A stretch of 19,585 bases of DNA from Caryophanales bacterium UBA1719 (GCA_002317145.1 DCIT01000026.1:1-19585); one strand, 5' to 3'. Numbered from the stretch's first letter, positions 1-6,429 are shown. Notes: generated from the sequence alone by a model not told the origin. Translations and numbers: made by a program.

Positions 1-181
1 CCAATTTATTGGGTACCCAACATTTATCATTAATAAATGATTTTTCTATATTTAAGGCAAAATAAACTGAACCGCCACCTACAAATGGTTCAAAAAATCT
101 AATAATCTCTTTTGGAATATATTTCTTTATTATAGGCAGTTCTTTATGTTTACCGCCTGGATATTTAATAAATGACTCCAT
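1..181 (-). CDS. DNA adenine methyltransferase, D12 class (partial, C-terminus beyond window)
   Basis: The reverse strand reads from an ATG at 181-179 off the left edge, giving about 60 residues. The N-terminus has YPGGK (residues 8-12), the motif X region, and FEPFVGGGS (about 30-38), the motif I SAM-binding loop, followed by an INDK stretch. Together these are characteristic of the Dam/D12 class of N6-adenine DNA methyltransferases. The DPPY catalytic motif would lie beyond the edge and cannot be checked. The start is one base after the stop of the upstream HTH gene, and GAGG in that gene's last codons serves as ribosome binding site, so the two are probably co-transcribed and translationally coupled. 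It could be an orphan methylase or part of a restriction-modification system; a nuclease, if any, is outside the window. Confidence 0.85.
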   Translation of the reverse strand, partial: MESFIKYPGGKHKELPIIKKYIPKEIIRFFEPFVGGGSVYFALNIEKSFINDKCWVPNKL

Positions 182-182
182 A

Positions 183-371
183 TTATTCCTCGACTATTTT
201 TGCTTCAACCAATAATTCATATATTTTACGTTTTGTTTTTATTGTCGGCTTAAAGTGTCCGTTTTCCCATCTATTGACAGTAACAAAAGAAACACCAACC
301 AATTCCGCAAAATCTTGTTGGCTTAAAAACTTTTTTTCTCTATACTCTTTTATTAATTTCGGGTAATCCAT
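183..371 (-). CDS. Small XRE-family HTH regulator upstream of the methylase
   Basis: A 62-residue protein that is almost entirely a Cro/C1-type helix-turn-helix. LSQQDFAELVGVS (about 17-29) is helix 2 and the turn, and FVTVNRWENGHFKP (about 29-42) is the recognition helix with the usual WENG end. It has no further domain. An AGGAGG site lies 5-6 bases before the ATG, and an extended -10 promoter lies just upstream. Being first in a two-gene unit with a D12 methylase suggests a controller (C-protein-like) role that times methylase expression. That role is inferred from context only. Confidence 0.85.
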   Translation of the reverse strand: MDYPKLIKEYREKKFLSQQDFAELVGVSFVTVNRWENGHFKPTIKTKRKIYELLVEAKIVEE

Positions 372-393
372 AGCAACCTCCTAATTTAACATA

Positions 394-402
394 ATTATAT
401 CA
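394..402 (-). promoter_or_regulatory. Extended -10 promoter for HTH-methylase unit
   Basis: On the reverse strand the sequence is TGATATAAT, an extended -10 (TGn plus a perfect TATAAT). No good -35 hexamer is found 16-18 bases upstream; the region is an A-tract. The -10 ends about 23 bases before the ATG at 371. Confidence 0.6.
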
Positions 403-507
403 TTTTTTTTGTTCAAATTCTACATTTTACTTATTAAAGTAATTTATATTTACCATGTTTTTCTCAAAGTATACATTATTCTATTTTATTACATTAATAA
501 ATCCCTA

Positions 508-544
508 AAATAAAAAGCAGATATCAGGTTCTGATATCTGCTTT
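508..544 (-). terminator. Rho-independent terminator of the tRNA-Tyr/tRNA-Gln unit
   Basis: A perfect 14-bp stem (AAAGCAGATATCAG, 514-527, with its complement at 531-544) has a 3-base loop. On the reverse strand it is followed by a T-rich tail (TTTTTATTTTA). It lies about 20 bases downstream of the tRNA-Gln 3' end. The 421-507 stretch to its left shows no gene or clear signal. Confidence 0.85.
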
Positions 545-565
545 AAAGGTATGTTAAATAAAAAA

Positions 566-640
566 TGGTAGGGCTAAGTGGATTTGAACCACTGAATGAA
601 GGAGTCAAAGTCCTTTGCCTTACCGCTTGGCTATAGCCCT
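566..640 (-). tRNA. tRNA-Gln (UUG)
   Basis: A 75-nt cloverleaf on the reverse strand. The acceptor stem is AGGGCTA/TAGCCCT and the discriminator is A. The anticodon stem AAGGA/TCCTT encloses the loop CTTTGAC, giving anticodon TTG. The T-loop is TTCAAAT and the 3' CCA is encoded in the DNA. It closely resembles the Bacillus tRNA-Gln as remembered. It follows tRNA-Tyr by 14 bases and shares its promoter. Confidence 0.97.
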
Positions 641-654
641 ATCATATTTTAAAA

Positions 655-739
655 TGGTGGAAGGGAGTGGATTCGAACCACCGAACTCATTGAGAGCGGA
701 TTTACAGTCCGCCGCGTTTAGCCTCTTCGCTACCCTTCC
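655..739 (-). tRNA. tRNA-Tyr (GUA)
   Basis: An 85-nt class II tRNA on the reverse strand. The acceptor stem is GGAAGGG/CCCTTCC with discriminator A and encoded CCA. The anticodon stem GCGGA/TCCGC encloses CTGTAAA, giving anticodon GTA. A long variable arm (about TCTCAATGAG), expected for bacterial tRNA-Tyr, is present, and the T-loop is TTCGAAT. It is first in a two-tRNA unit. Confidence 0.97.
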
Positions 740-756
740 ATTTATTATGCTATATA

Positions 757-785
757 ATTATAACAATTATAGGCATATTAGTCAA
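757..785 (-). promoter_or_regulatory. Sigma-A promoter of the tRNA unit
   Basis: On the reverse strand, TTGACT (780-785) and TATAAT (757-762) are separated by exactly 17 bases, with TGT just before the -10. The -10 ends 17 bases before the tRNA-Tyr 5' end. This near-consensus promoter suits stable-RNA expression. Its -35 region overlaps that expected for the divergent hslO promoter. Confidence 0.85.
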
Positions 786-810
786 GATTAAAACATTATT
801 GAATTATAAT
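782..810 (+). promoter_or_regulatory. Putative hslO promoter
   Basis: A perfect TATAAT lies at 805-810, followed by AAGGAG at 819-824 and the ATG at 833. The -35 position (782-787, TCAAGA) is poor, so the assignment rests on the -10 and location. It is back-to-back with the tRNA promoter. Confidence 0.45.
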
Positions 811-832
811 CTATATATAAGGAGTTTTACTT

Positions 833-1729
833 ATGAGTGATCTTTTAATTAAGTCATTAGGCTTTAAAAATAGTGCAAGAATATATTTAACCTTAACTAC
901 TGAATCTGTAAACTATATAGGAGATAAATTACAATATTTCCCATCAGCACTAGATGCGTTAGGGCAAACTATGTCTATAGCAACAATTATGGGTGGAACA
1001 TTAAAGAAAGATGAAACAGTTACTATTAGAGTAGAAGGTGATGGACCTATTGGTAAAATAATAGTAGATGCAGATGCTTATGGTCATATTAAAGGATATG
1101 CCCAAAATCCTCATGTTCACTTAGAAAATAATAATCAAACATTAAATGTAGAATCTACAATTGGTACTAAAGGTACAATTACAGTTATTAAAGATTTACA
1201 CTTAAAAGAACCATTTATAGGATATTCACCAATACTAGGATCTGGTCTTGCTAAAGACTTTGCATATTATTTTAATATATCAGAACAAACTCCAACCGCA
1301 ATAATGCTTGGATGTACAATAGATACTGATTCAAGAGCAATATCAAGTGGTGGATTAATGATACAACTATTACCAAATACAAAAGATGAAATAATAGATG
1401 AAATAGAATCTATTATAAAATCATTACCTCCTTTATCAGAAATGCTTGCATCAGGATATTCATTATATGATATATTACATAATATAGATAAAGATGCATT
1501 AATCTTAGAAGAAACGCCTGTTGAATACAAATGTAATTGTAGTAAAGACCGTTTTGCTAAAGGAATATTATCTTTAGGATCAAAAGAAATAAAAGATATT
1601 ATTGATAAAGATGGTTTTGCTGATACAGTATGTCATTTCTGTAGTAATAAATATCATTTTGACAAAAGTGATTTAGAAGCTTTATATAATGAAGCATTAA
1701 TAAAAGAAGAAAACAAATCGAAGAGTTAA
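833..1729 (+). CDS. hslO: Hsp33 redox-regulated chaperone
   Basis: 298 residues, the usual Hsp33 length. Hsp33 is a cytosolic holdase: in reducing conditions four cysteines bind zinc and keep it inactive, and oxidation releases zinc and activates it. The zinc site is visible at the C-terminal end as CNC (C234, C236) and CHFC (C267, C270), in the family's CxC...CxxC spacing. The N-terminal fold shows typical stretches such as GDGPIGKIIVDAD (about 69-81) and GYAQNP (88-93). AAGGAG lies 8 bases before the start. Its 3' end converges on maf and overlaps it by four bases inside a shared terminator hairpin. In Bacillus, hslO sits next to ftsH; here it is about 5 kb from ftsH and on the opposite strand. 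Confidence 0.97.
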   Translation: MSDLLIKSLGFKNSARIYLTLTTESVNYIGDKLQYFPSALDALGQTMSIATIMGGTLKKDETVTIRVEGDGPIGKIIVDADAYGHIKGYAQNPHVHLENNNQTLNVESTIGTKGTITVIKDLHLKEPFIGYSPILGSGLAKDFAYYFNISEQTPTAIMLGCTIDTDSRAISSGGLMIQLLPNTKDEIIDEIESIIKSLPPLSEMLASGYSLYDILHNIDKDALILEETPVEYKCNCSKDRFAKGILSLGSKEIKDIIDKDGFADTVCHFCSNKYHFDKSDLEALYNEALIKEENKSKS

Positions 1730-1744
1730 AACTCTTCGATTTTT
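1715..1744. terminator. Bidirectional terminator holding both stop codons of hslO and maf
   Basis: A perfect 12-bp stem (AAATCGAAGAGT, 1715-1726, with its complement at 1731-1742) encloses the loop TAAA (1727-1730). Forward, the stem ends in a T run (1740-1744). In reverse it ends in AAATCG preceded by T-rich sequence (TTTGTTTTC). The hslO stop is 1727-1729 and the maf stop is 1728-1726 on the reverse strand, so both genes terminate in the loop. Confidence 0.8.
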
Positions 1745-2289
1745 AAATTATTTAATAATGATTCTATAGGCATACCCATTACGTTATAATAAGATCCTTT
1801 TATTTCTTTAATAAAATTAGAATATTCACTTTGTATAGCATAACTTCCTGCTTTATCATATACATAATCTTTAGAAATATAATCTTTTATTTCATCAAAT
1901 GTCATTTTATTAAATGTAACTAATGTAGTTTCACAAAATGATATTTCTTTTTTATTAGATATAATACATACACCTGTTAATACTTTATGTGTTGCACCTT
2001 GTAACATATTAAGCATTCTAATAGCGTCTTCTTCATCTTTTGGTTTACCTAATACTTCATTATCTATTACAACAATTGTATCAGCACCAATTACTATAGC
2101 GTCATTATTATTTTCAAATACTTCTTTTGCTTTATTGATACCAAGTATTGTTACTGCTTCTTCTACTGTTAAATCTTTATTAAAGATTTCATCTTTAATA
2201 GCAGGTATACATTCAAAGTTAATATTATATTTTTCTAATATTTCTTTTCTTCTTGGAGATTTAGATGCAAGAATAATTCTTTTATTCAT
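1726..2289 (-). CDS. maf: Maf nucleoside triphosphate pyrophosphatase
   Basis: 187 residues, normal for the Maf/YhdE family, which hydrolyses dTTP, UTP or modified nucleotides to monophosphates and is thought to clean the nucleotide pool. Visible motifs are LASKSPRRKEIL (7-18; the SxSPRR phosphate-binding loop), GADTIVVI (68-75; catalytic Asp70), LGKP (80-83) and DKAGSYAIQ (145-153). The last resembles the dTTP/UTP-specific subgroup. The ATG overlaps the stop region of the upstream Cys-Ala tail gene by 8 bases, so translation is probably coupled. It is the last gene of the minus-strand run starting near 5447. Confidence 0.95.
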   Translation of the reverse strand: MNKRIILASKSPRRKEILEKYNINFECIPAIKDEIFNKDLTVEEAVTILGINKAKEVFENNNDAIVIGADTIVVIDNEVLGKPKDEEDAIRMLNMLQGATHKVLTGVCIISNKKEISFCETTLVTFNKMTFDEIKDYISKDYVYDKAGSYAIQSEYSNFIKEIKGSYYNVMGMPIESLLNNLKIEEF

Positions 2290-3322
2290 TTTTTAATGAT
2301 TCCTTTAATTTAGATAAATTAACTTTACCTTGATAAAAGTCTTTCTTAGAACATCCTGCTCTTCCTCCACCTGCGCATGCACATGCGCAAGCGCATGAGA
2401 ATCCTCCGCCAAATCCTCCACCAGATGAACCTCCTGGTGTTGTAGGTGGTTCTATACTATGACCTAATCTATGAACGCCCGTTCTTCTCGGGTAATAATT
2501 ATAAAAGTAGAATGGTCTATATCTCCCATAGAATCCTCTTTCTCTTGTATATGGATCCATTTGAGAATAAGCATATATAATAAACGCAATAATACCTAAT
2601 ATAATAAATACTACAATACAAACGATTATTATTATTTCTTTATCAGTTAAATATCTTTCACTATAAGTTTTATCTGGATCAATACCTTCTGTAAATAAAC
2701 TCATATCGGAATATTTTGTTCTGATTCTATATGTTTCTAAAGAAGATGAATTATAATATCTTACATTATTAAATGTTTGAGTATAGTATCCATCAATTAA
2801 TTCATATCCTGGATAATTATCACTTAATTCAACACCTAATGAATCTTTCCATTTAATAATCATCTTAGTTATTGTAATATCTTCAAACCAACCTGGTACA
2901 TAGTCATAATATAATTCATTTTCATTTATATGATACATATATGATTGATCATAAGAATAATCAACAGTAAATGTATCATTATCTTTATATTCTTTAATTA
3001 AATCTAATCTAATATGTGACCCATCTGCTGAATAATAATATGCGTCATCAACAATATGACAATTATATGATACCGCAATATTATCTACATACATATTTGG
3101 TGTACCAACTTGTATCCAAGTAACACCTTTACCATCATCATCTAATTGTAATACTGTCCATTTAATATGAATATTCATATGAAGGCTACCATCTAAATTA
3201 GGTGAAACTGTTACATAATATTCATCAATTCTATCTAAATCAGATGAATTTGCAGATACTTTATTGTTAAATGCAAATATACATAAAAATATTGATATAA
3301 ATACTAATAATATTTTTTTCAT
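2282..3322 (-). CDS. Secreted, membrane-anchored protein with Cys-Ala repeat tail
   Basis: 346 residues of unknown function. Residues 1-24 are a signal peptide (MKKILLVFISIFLCIFAF core, likely cleaved after VSA). Residues 25-225 form a Tyr/Asp-rich, probably beta-stranded extracellular region. Residues 229-251 are one transmembrane helix, followed by a basic, aromatic stretch (RERGFYGRYRPFYFYNYYPRR), which places the C-terminal tail in the cytoplasm by the positive-inside rule. The tail is Gly-rich (SSGGGFGGGFS, 299-309), then has cysteines alternating with alanines at 310, 312, 314 and 316, then GGGRAGC with C324, then a Lys-rich end. The layout vaguely recalls DUF2207/YciQ-type proteins, but I do not assign it there. 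It starts 3 bases after the radical SAM gene stops and has no obvious Shine-Dalgarno site, so it is probably translated by coupling. It is a candidate substrate of that enzyme, by inference. Confidence 0.8.
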   Translation of the reverse strand: MKKILLVFISIFLCIFAFNNKVSANSSDLDRIDEYYVTVSPNLDGSLHMNIHIKWTVLQLDDDGKGVTWIQVGTPNMYVDNIAVSYNCHIVDDAYYYSADGSHIRLDLIKEYKDNDTFTVDYSYDQSYMYHINENELYYDYVPGWFEDITITKMIIKWKDSLGVELSDNYPGYELIDGYYTQTFNNVRYYNSSSLETYRIRTKYSDMSLFTEGIDPDKTYSERYLTDKEIIIIVCIVVFIILGIIAFIIYAYSQMDPYTRERGFYGRYRPFYFYNYYPRRTGVHRLGHSIEPPTTPGGSSGGGFGGGFSCACACACAGGGRAGCSKKDFYQGKVNLSKLKESLKNE

Positions 3323-3325
3323 ATT

Positions 3326-4690
3326 CTATAACCCATTCTTCATACTAAGTGGACATACACTTTTTAATTTAGATGTTTTATTTCTTAATTTTTTACATCT
3401 AATACTATTCCATAAAGATTTAAAATCTTTATCAACTAAAGATCCTAAATCATTATCTGATAACCAACTTTGACAAGGTATTAAATGTCCATCAGGAGTT
3501 ACAGCCATATTAGACATAGCTGCTCCACATGAAGGAATAGTTATTTTTAATGATTTTAATAATTTATCCTCTATCCATCCAGGAGATGTAAACATAATAT
3601 CTAAATTATTAAGATTTGCATATTCAACAGCTTCTTTTAATATATTATATATTTCTTTACTAGATAGTCTTGTTTCTTTAGAATCATTGTTTACTGCATT
3701 ACCAGTAATTATTAATCCACTACAAGTAAAGTATTTAATACCTAAGTTTGTTGATGCATATTTAACTAAATCTAAATAATTTTTATTTAAAGAACATAGT
3801 GGTGTATTAATAGATACATTAAGACCTGCATTAACGGCAGTTTTAATGCCGTTAATGGTATTAGTATAGTTTTTTGCACCTACTAATAAATTATGAATAT
3901 CTTCATTATAAGAATATAGTGTTACTTGAACTGCATCTAGACTTGCGTTAAACAAATCATTACAAAGTTCTTTAGATAATAATGCTCCATTTGTGTTAAG
4001 TCTAGTAACAAACCATTTAGAATATTCTACTAGTTCTACTAAATCATCTCTTAATGTTGGTTCTCCTCCAGTAAATGTTATTTGTGGAACACAAGCTTTT
4101 TTTAATTTATCTATAATTAATTTCCATTCTTGTGTTGTTAATTCTTTAGTATTACCAAGTTTTTGATCTCCAGCATAACAATGTAGGCATTTATTATTAC
4201 AATGCCATACACCATTTTTAGACATAGAAGATATCATTAAATCCATTCTATGAGGTGATTGCATATATTTTGCATAATCATTTATATGCATAAAGCCTGT
4301 TTCTTTAGGTAAATCTTTATGTCTTGCAAATAACATTATAGAATCTACTATTTCTTTTAAGTCTGATTTTAACATACTTCTTTCAGCTTTCGGAAATACT
4401 ACTTTTACTTTATTTATTGTATTTTCTACAAGACCATTTATATCATCTTTAGTTAAATCTTTCTTTTCTTGAAAGTTTAAAGAATTCATAAATTCTCTTA
4501 ATAATATTGCCCATCCAGGATTCATAGGGAGAATATCAGTACCATTAATTATTAATACCCATGGTACACCTGGTTTTAGTTTATTTGGTGGTACTAAATG
4601 AAGTCTTACTACTCCTGGTCCATCAGGATCAAAAGTACAATGGCTAACGCCTTCTACTTTTGATAAATAATCATTAAATTCTTTATGCAT
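3326..4690 (-). CDS. Radical SAM enzyme with SPASM-like C-terminal region
   Basis: 454 residues. The radical SAM cluster motif CNNKCLHC (C164, C168, C171) is followed by TGGEPTLR (207-214), the SAM-binding GGE motif. About 100 residues precede the core; residues 42-70 (VPWVLIINGTDI...) weakly resemble a PqqD/RRE-type peptide-binding domain. The C-terminus has a SPASM-like pattern, with C388, then VTPDGHLIPC ending at C406, then LGSL..SLW; after this only C432 and C446 remain, so the second half of a canonical seven-cysteine SPASM is incomplete. SPASM enzymes usually modify peptides or proteins. GGGAGG-type ribosome binding sequence (GGGAGGAGC) lies 7 bases before the ATG. It sits 12 bases after the DUF4926-like gene and 3 bases before the Cys-Ala tail protein, its likely partner. 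The exact reaction cannot be read from sequence. Confidence 0.9.
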   Translation of the reverse strand: MHKEFNDYLSKVEGVSHCTFDPDGPGVVRLHLVPPNKLKPGVPWVLIINGTDILPMNPGWAILLREFMNSLNFQEKKDLTKDDINGLVENTINKVKVVFPKAERSMLKSDLKEIVDSIMLFARHKDLPKETGFMHINDYAKYMQSPHRMDLMISSMSKNGVWHCNNKCLHCYAGDQKLGNTKELTTQEWKLIIDKLKKACVPQITFTGGEPTLRDDLVELVEYSKWFVTRLNTNGALLSKELCNDLFNASLDAVQVTLYSYNEDIHNLLVGAKNYTNTINGIKTAVNAGLNVSINTPLCSLNKNYLDLVKYASTNLGIKYFTCSGLIITGNAVNNDSKETRLSSKEIYNILKEAVEYANLNNLDIMFTSPGWIEDKLLKSLKITIPSCGAAMSNMAVTPDGHLIPCQSWLSDNDLGSLVDKDFKSLWNSIRCKKLRNKTSKLKSVCPLSMKNGL

Positions 4691-4702
4691 TTTAGCTCCT
4701 CC

Positions 4703-4918
4703 CTAAGCAATATATTCTAATATATCAATTGGTAAAGCTGGTAAAGAATCATCATAATTATCATTATCTAATTCAACAATAACATAATCTTGATCATTAC
4801 AAAAATCTATTGTAAGTCCTTGTTCACCAGATTTATAAAAATGTTTTTTTCCAAATCCATCAGAATAACTAAAGTCTTTATTCAATCTAACTCTTTTATA
4901 TAAATCAATTTTTTTCAT
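4703..4918 (-). CDS. DUF4926-like small protein
   Basis: 71 residues, acidic toward the C-terminus. The pattern (LYKRVRLNKDF..., FYKSGEQGLTIDF, YVIVELDND, LPIDILEYI) resembles DUF4926, a small SH3-like family often encoded next to DUF6883 genes; this is from memory of the families, not a search. It overlaps the upstream gene by 14 bases and ends 12 bases before the radical SAM start. If the pair is toxin-immunity-like, this would be the immunity or antitoxin partner, but no activity can be read from the sequence. Confidence 0.65.
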   Translation of the reverse strand: MKKIDLYKRVRLNKDFSYSDGFGKKHFYKSGEQGLTIDFCNDQDYVIVELDNDNYDDSLPALPIDILEYIA

Positions 4919-5447
4919 AACTATATACCTCCGGAATTAATGTTACAAATCTTAAAGTAAAATTAGTTTCGACAAACCATGCTGTTGTACAATAATAATA
5001 TTTATTATTTTTTTTATTATATAGTTTTGTCTCAACATTAATTAATAATTTTGTTTCAGTAAATGCTTGAACATAACATCTTTTAAAGTTTGAACCAATT
5101 AATAATTGTTTTTTTAATTCATTAAAATTATTAATATCATATCCAATGGAGTTTAAAATTTTAGATTTATCTTTTTTTGGTTGGGGAACTAATAAATAAT
5201 CGGTTAATTTTCGATCTGAAATTTGAGGATTTGAATAATCAAGACAATACTTGATGATTAAATCTAAATAATCTTCATCATGAATACCTTTTATTGGATA
5301 TGATATTTTTTTATTAGTATTTACACCAAATAATTTTTGCATAACCAAATTTTCTTCATCTTGTTCACATATTGGATTTCTTATGTATTCACCATTTCTA
5401 CTGTTATACAATTGAAGTTTGTCTCCACCTCCAGTCTTATATGGCAT
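4905..5447 (-). CDS. DUF6883-like protein
   Basis: 180 residues. The region from about 77 to 172 follows the DUF6883 pattern: RKLTDYLLVPQPKKDKSKIL, then a GYDINNFNELKKQLL helix, then strands ending TAWFVE....LRFVTLIPE. DUF6883 occurs as a stand-alone protein and at the C-termini of toxin-like proteins; its activity is not established to my knowledge. The N-terminal 75 residues (DKLQLYNSRNGEYIRNP...) are unassigned. No signal peptide or membrane segment is seen. AAGGAGG lies 8 bases before the ATG. It is the first gene of the run that continues through the radical SAM gene to maf, and an XRE regulator is transcribed divergently from the other side of the promoter region. Confidence 0.65.
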   Translation of the reverse strand: MPYKTGGGDKLQLYNSRNGEYIRNPICEQDEENLVMQKLFGVNTNKKISYPIKGIHDEDYLDLIIKYCLDYSNPQISDRKLTDYLLVPQPKKDKSKILNSIGYDINNFNELKKQLLIGSNFKRCYVQAFTETKLLINVETKLYNKKNNKYYYCTTAWFVETNFTLRFVTLIPEVYSYEKN

Positions 5448-5487
5448 ATTCTTCCTCCTTGTAGTTTGTTAAACATTATTATTACAT

Positions 5488-5517
5488 ATAATAATATATC
5501 TTAAATAATGTTATCAA
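5488..5517 (-). promoter_or_regulatory. Putative promoter of the DUF6883-radical SAM-maf run
   Basis: On the reverse strand, TTGATA (5512-5517) and TATTAT (5488-5493) are separated by 18 bases, about 40 bases before the ATG at 5447. It is back-to-back with the XRE regulator promoter, so the regulator may control both. Confidence 0.5.
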
Positions 5518-5547
5518 TTTCTTTTTAATATTTTAACACTTTTTCAG

Positions 5548-5576
5548 TTGAAATTCAAGTTTTCTTATATTATAAT
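5548..5576 (+). promoter_or_regulatory. XRE regulator promoter with palindromic operator candidate
   Basis: TTGAAA (5548-5553) and TATAAT (5571-5576) are separated by exactly 17 bases. The -35 lies inside a perfect palindrome, TTGAAATTCAA (5548-5558), a plausible binding site for the downstream HTH protein and hence for autoregulation. The remainder of the 5448-5610 gap shows nothing else. Confidence 0.7.
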
Positions 5577-5610
5577 ATTATTGTTAAAGTTTTCTTGAAT
5601 AGGTTGATTT

Positions 5611-6030
5611 ATGGAGAATTGGAATATAAGATTAAAAGAATCAAGAGAGAATTGTTGTTTAACTCTAAAACAAGTCACAGAAAAAATAAATATTACCCAA
5701 CAATCAATTATTGAATACGAAAAAGGTAAAATATATCCAAAAATTGATATGTTAAAAGATTTATGTGATTTATATAGTGTTTCAGTCAATTATATTATTT
5801 ATGGAAATGAAATAGGCTTATCGCTAAGTAATTGCTTACAAAAAGAACTAGAAGTTATTATTTCGATGTACATTTTTAATAAAATAAAAATTAATAATAA
5901 TAAAATATATATTGTTGATCATAATCTTAACAAATATATTAATTATTTTATTAAATTTATTGACAATAATGATAAGTACGACATAAATATAATTCAAAAG
6001 ATTATTAATGCACTCAATAAAATAAATTAA
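5611..6030 (+). CDS. XRE-family transcriptional regulator
   Basis: 139 residues. Residues 6-62 are a Cro/C1-type HTH: LKESRENCCLTLKQVTEKINITQQSIIEYEKG with the usual YEKGKIYPKIDML continuation and an SVNYIIYG end. Residues 63-139 are Ile/Asn/Lys-rich and match nothing I recognise; they may serve for dimerisation or ligand sensing. The ribosome binding site is weak (TAGG). The gene is divergent from the DUF6883-like gene, with a palindrome over its own -35. It ends directly at the 81-bp palindromic element. A repressor of itself and of the divergent genes is the simplest reading. Confidence 0.85.
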   Translation: MENWNIRLKESRENCCLTLKQVTEKINITQQSIIEYEKGKIYPKIDMLKDLCDLYSVSVNYIIYGNEIGLSLSNCLQKELEVIISMYIFNKIKINNNKIYIVDHNLNKYINYFIKFIDNNDKYDINIIQKIINALNKIN

Positions 6031-6111
6031 AATACCATCTGTTGAAAAGCTTTTTAAATTATTACGTAGGTATACGTAAATAATTTAGTGACCTTTTTTA
6101 CAGATGGTATT
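6031..6111. repeat. Nested palindromic element, possible terminator or MITE-like sequence
   Basis: Outer arms AATACCATCTGT (6031-6042) and ACAGATGGTATT (6100-6111) are perfect 12-bp inverted repeats. Inside, AAATTATTACGTA (6056-6068) pairs with 6073-6086 with a single bulged A and a GGTA loop. AAAAG (6045-6049) can also pair with CTTTT (6093-6097). A T-rich tail (ATTTTT) follows 6111, so it can terminate the XRE transcript. Its size and nested arms are larger than a usual terminator. Confidence 0.7.
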
Positions 6112-6142
6112 ATTTTTAATATATAAATTTTATCATAATATT

Positions 6143-6185
6143 AAAAAGAAATAAGGGATTGATTTATCAATCCTTTATATTTCTT
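6143..6185 (-). terminator. Terminator of the tilS-ftsH-rqcP operon
   Basis: The stem GGATTGA (6156-6162) pairs with TCAATCC (6167-6173) around a TTTA loop. Outer A/T pairing extends it (AAAGAAATA against TATTTCTTT). On the reverse strand the tail is CTTATTTCTTTTT. It overlaps the last codons of rqcP. Confidence 0.75.
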
Positions 6186-6429
6186 TTTCAGATATTAATT
6201 CATACATTTTTTCTGCATCGGTTTTTTTAGTAGAATCTAATATTTGACTAACCCTTATAGTTACTTCTTTTTTACCAAATATAATAGTAATTTCATCACC
6301 TGTTTTTATATCTTTAGATGGTTTTGATATATTACCGTTTACTAATATTCTATCTGATACTGCTGCATCTTTTGCTGAAGAACGACGTTTAATTATTCTT
6401 GATACTTTTAAGTATTTATCTAAACGCAT
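6175..6429 (-). CDS. rqcP: RqcP, S4-domain ribosome quality control protein
   Basis: 84 residues, matching the B. subtilis RqcP (YabO) length. The S4 RNA-binding domain fills residues 1-60: MRLDKYLKVSRIIKRRSSAK, then VNGNISKPSKDIKTGDEI. In the family, RqcP binds the 50S-peptidyl-tRNA complex with RqcH and supports addition of poly-alanine tails to stalled nascent chains. Its start overlaps the ftsH stop by one base (TAATG), so translation is coupled. A distinction from Hsp15/RlmH-type S4 proteins rests on length and the tilS-ftsH neighbourhood. Confidence 0.9.
   Translation of the reverse strand: MRLDKYLKVSRIIKRRSSAKDAAVSDRILVNGNISKPSKDIKTGDEITIIFGKKEVTIRVSQILDSTKKTDAEKMYELISEKEI

Noticed and set aside
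172..366. 64-residue open frame on the plus strand
   Set aside because: It is antisense to the HTH regulator, which has clear domain, ribosome binding site and promoter; the plus frame has low complexity and no start signal.
1267..1530. 87-residue open frame antisense to hslO
   Set aside because: It lies wholly inside a confident gene, with no ribosome binding site or recognisable protein pattern.
2375..2395. The alternating Cys-Ala codons as a simple DNA repeat or CRISPR-like array
   Set aside because: Codons vary (TGC/TGT, GCA/GCT/GCG), so the repeat is kept at protein level and not as a DNA tandem repeat. No CRISPR-type repeats were found in the window.
3264..3473. 69-residue plus-strand open frame
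   Set aside because: It is antisense to the radical SAM gene end and the signal peptide of the tail protein; its hydrophobic look comes from the AT-rich complement.
5565..5789. 74-residue minus-strand open frame
   Set aside because: It is antisense to the XRE regulator and its promoter, without a ribosome binding site.
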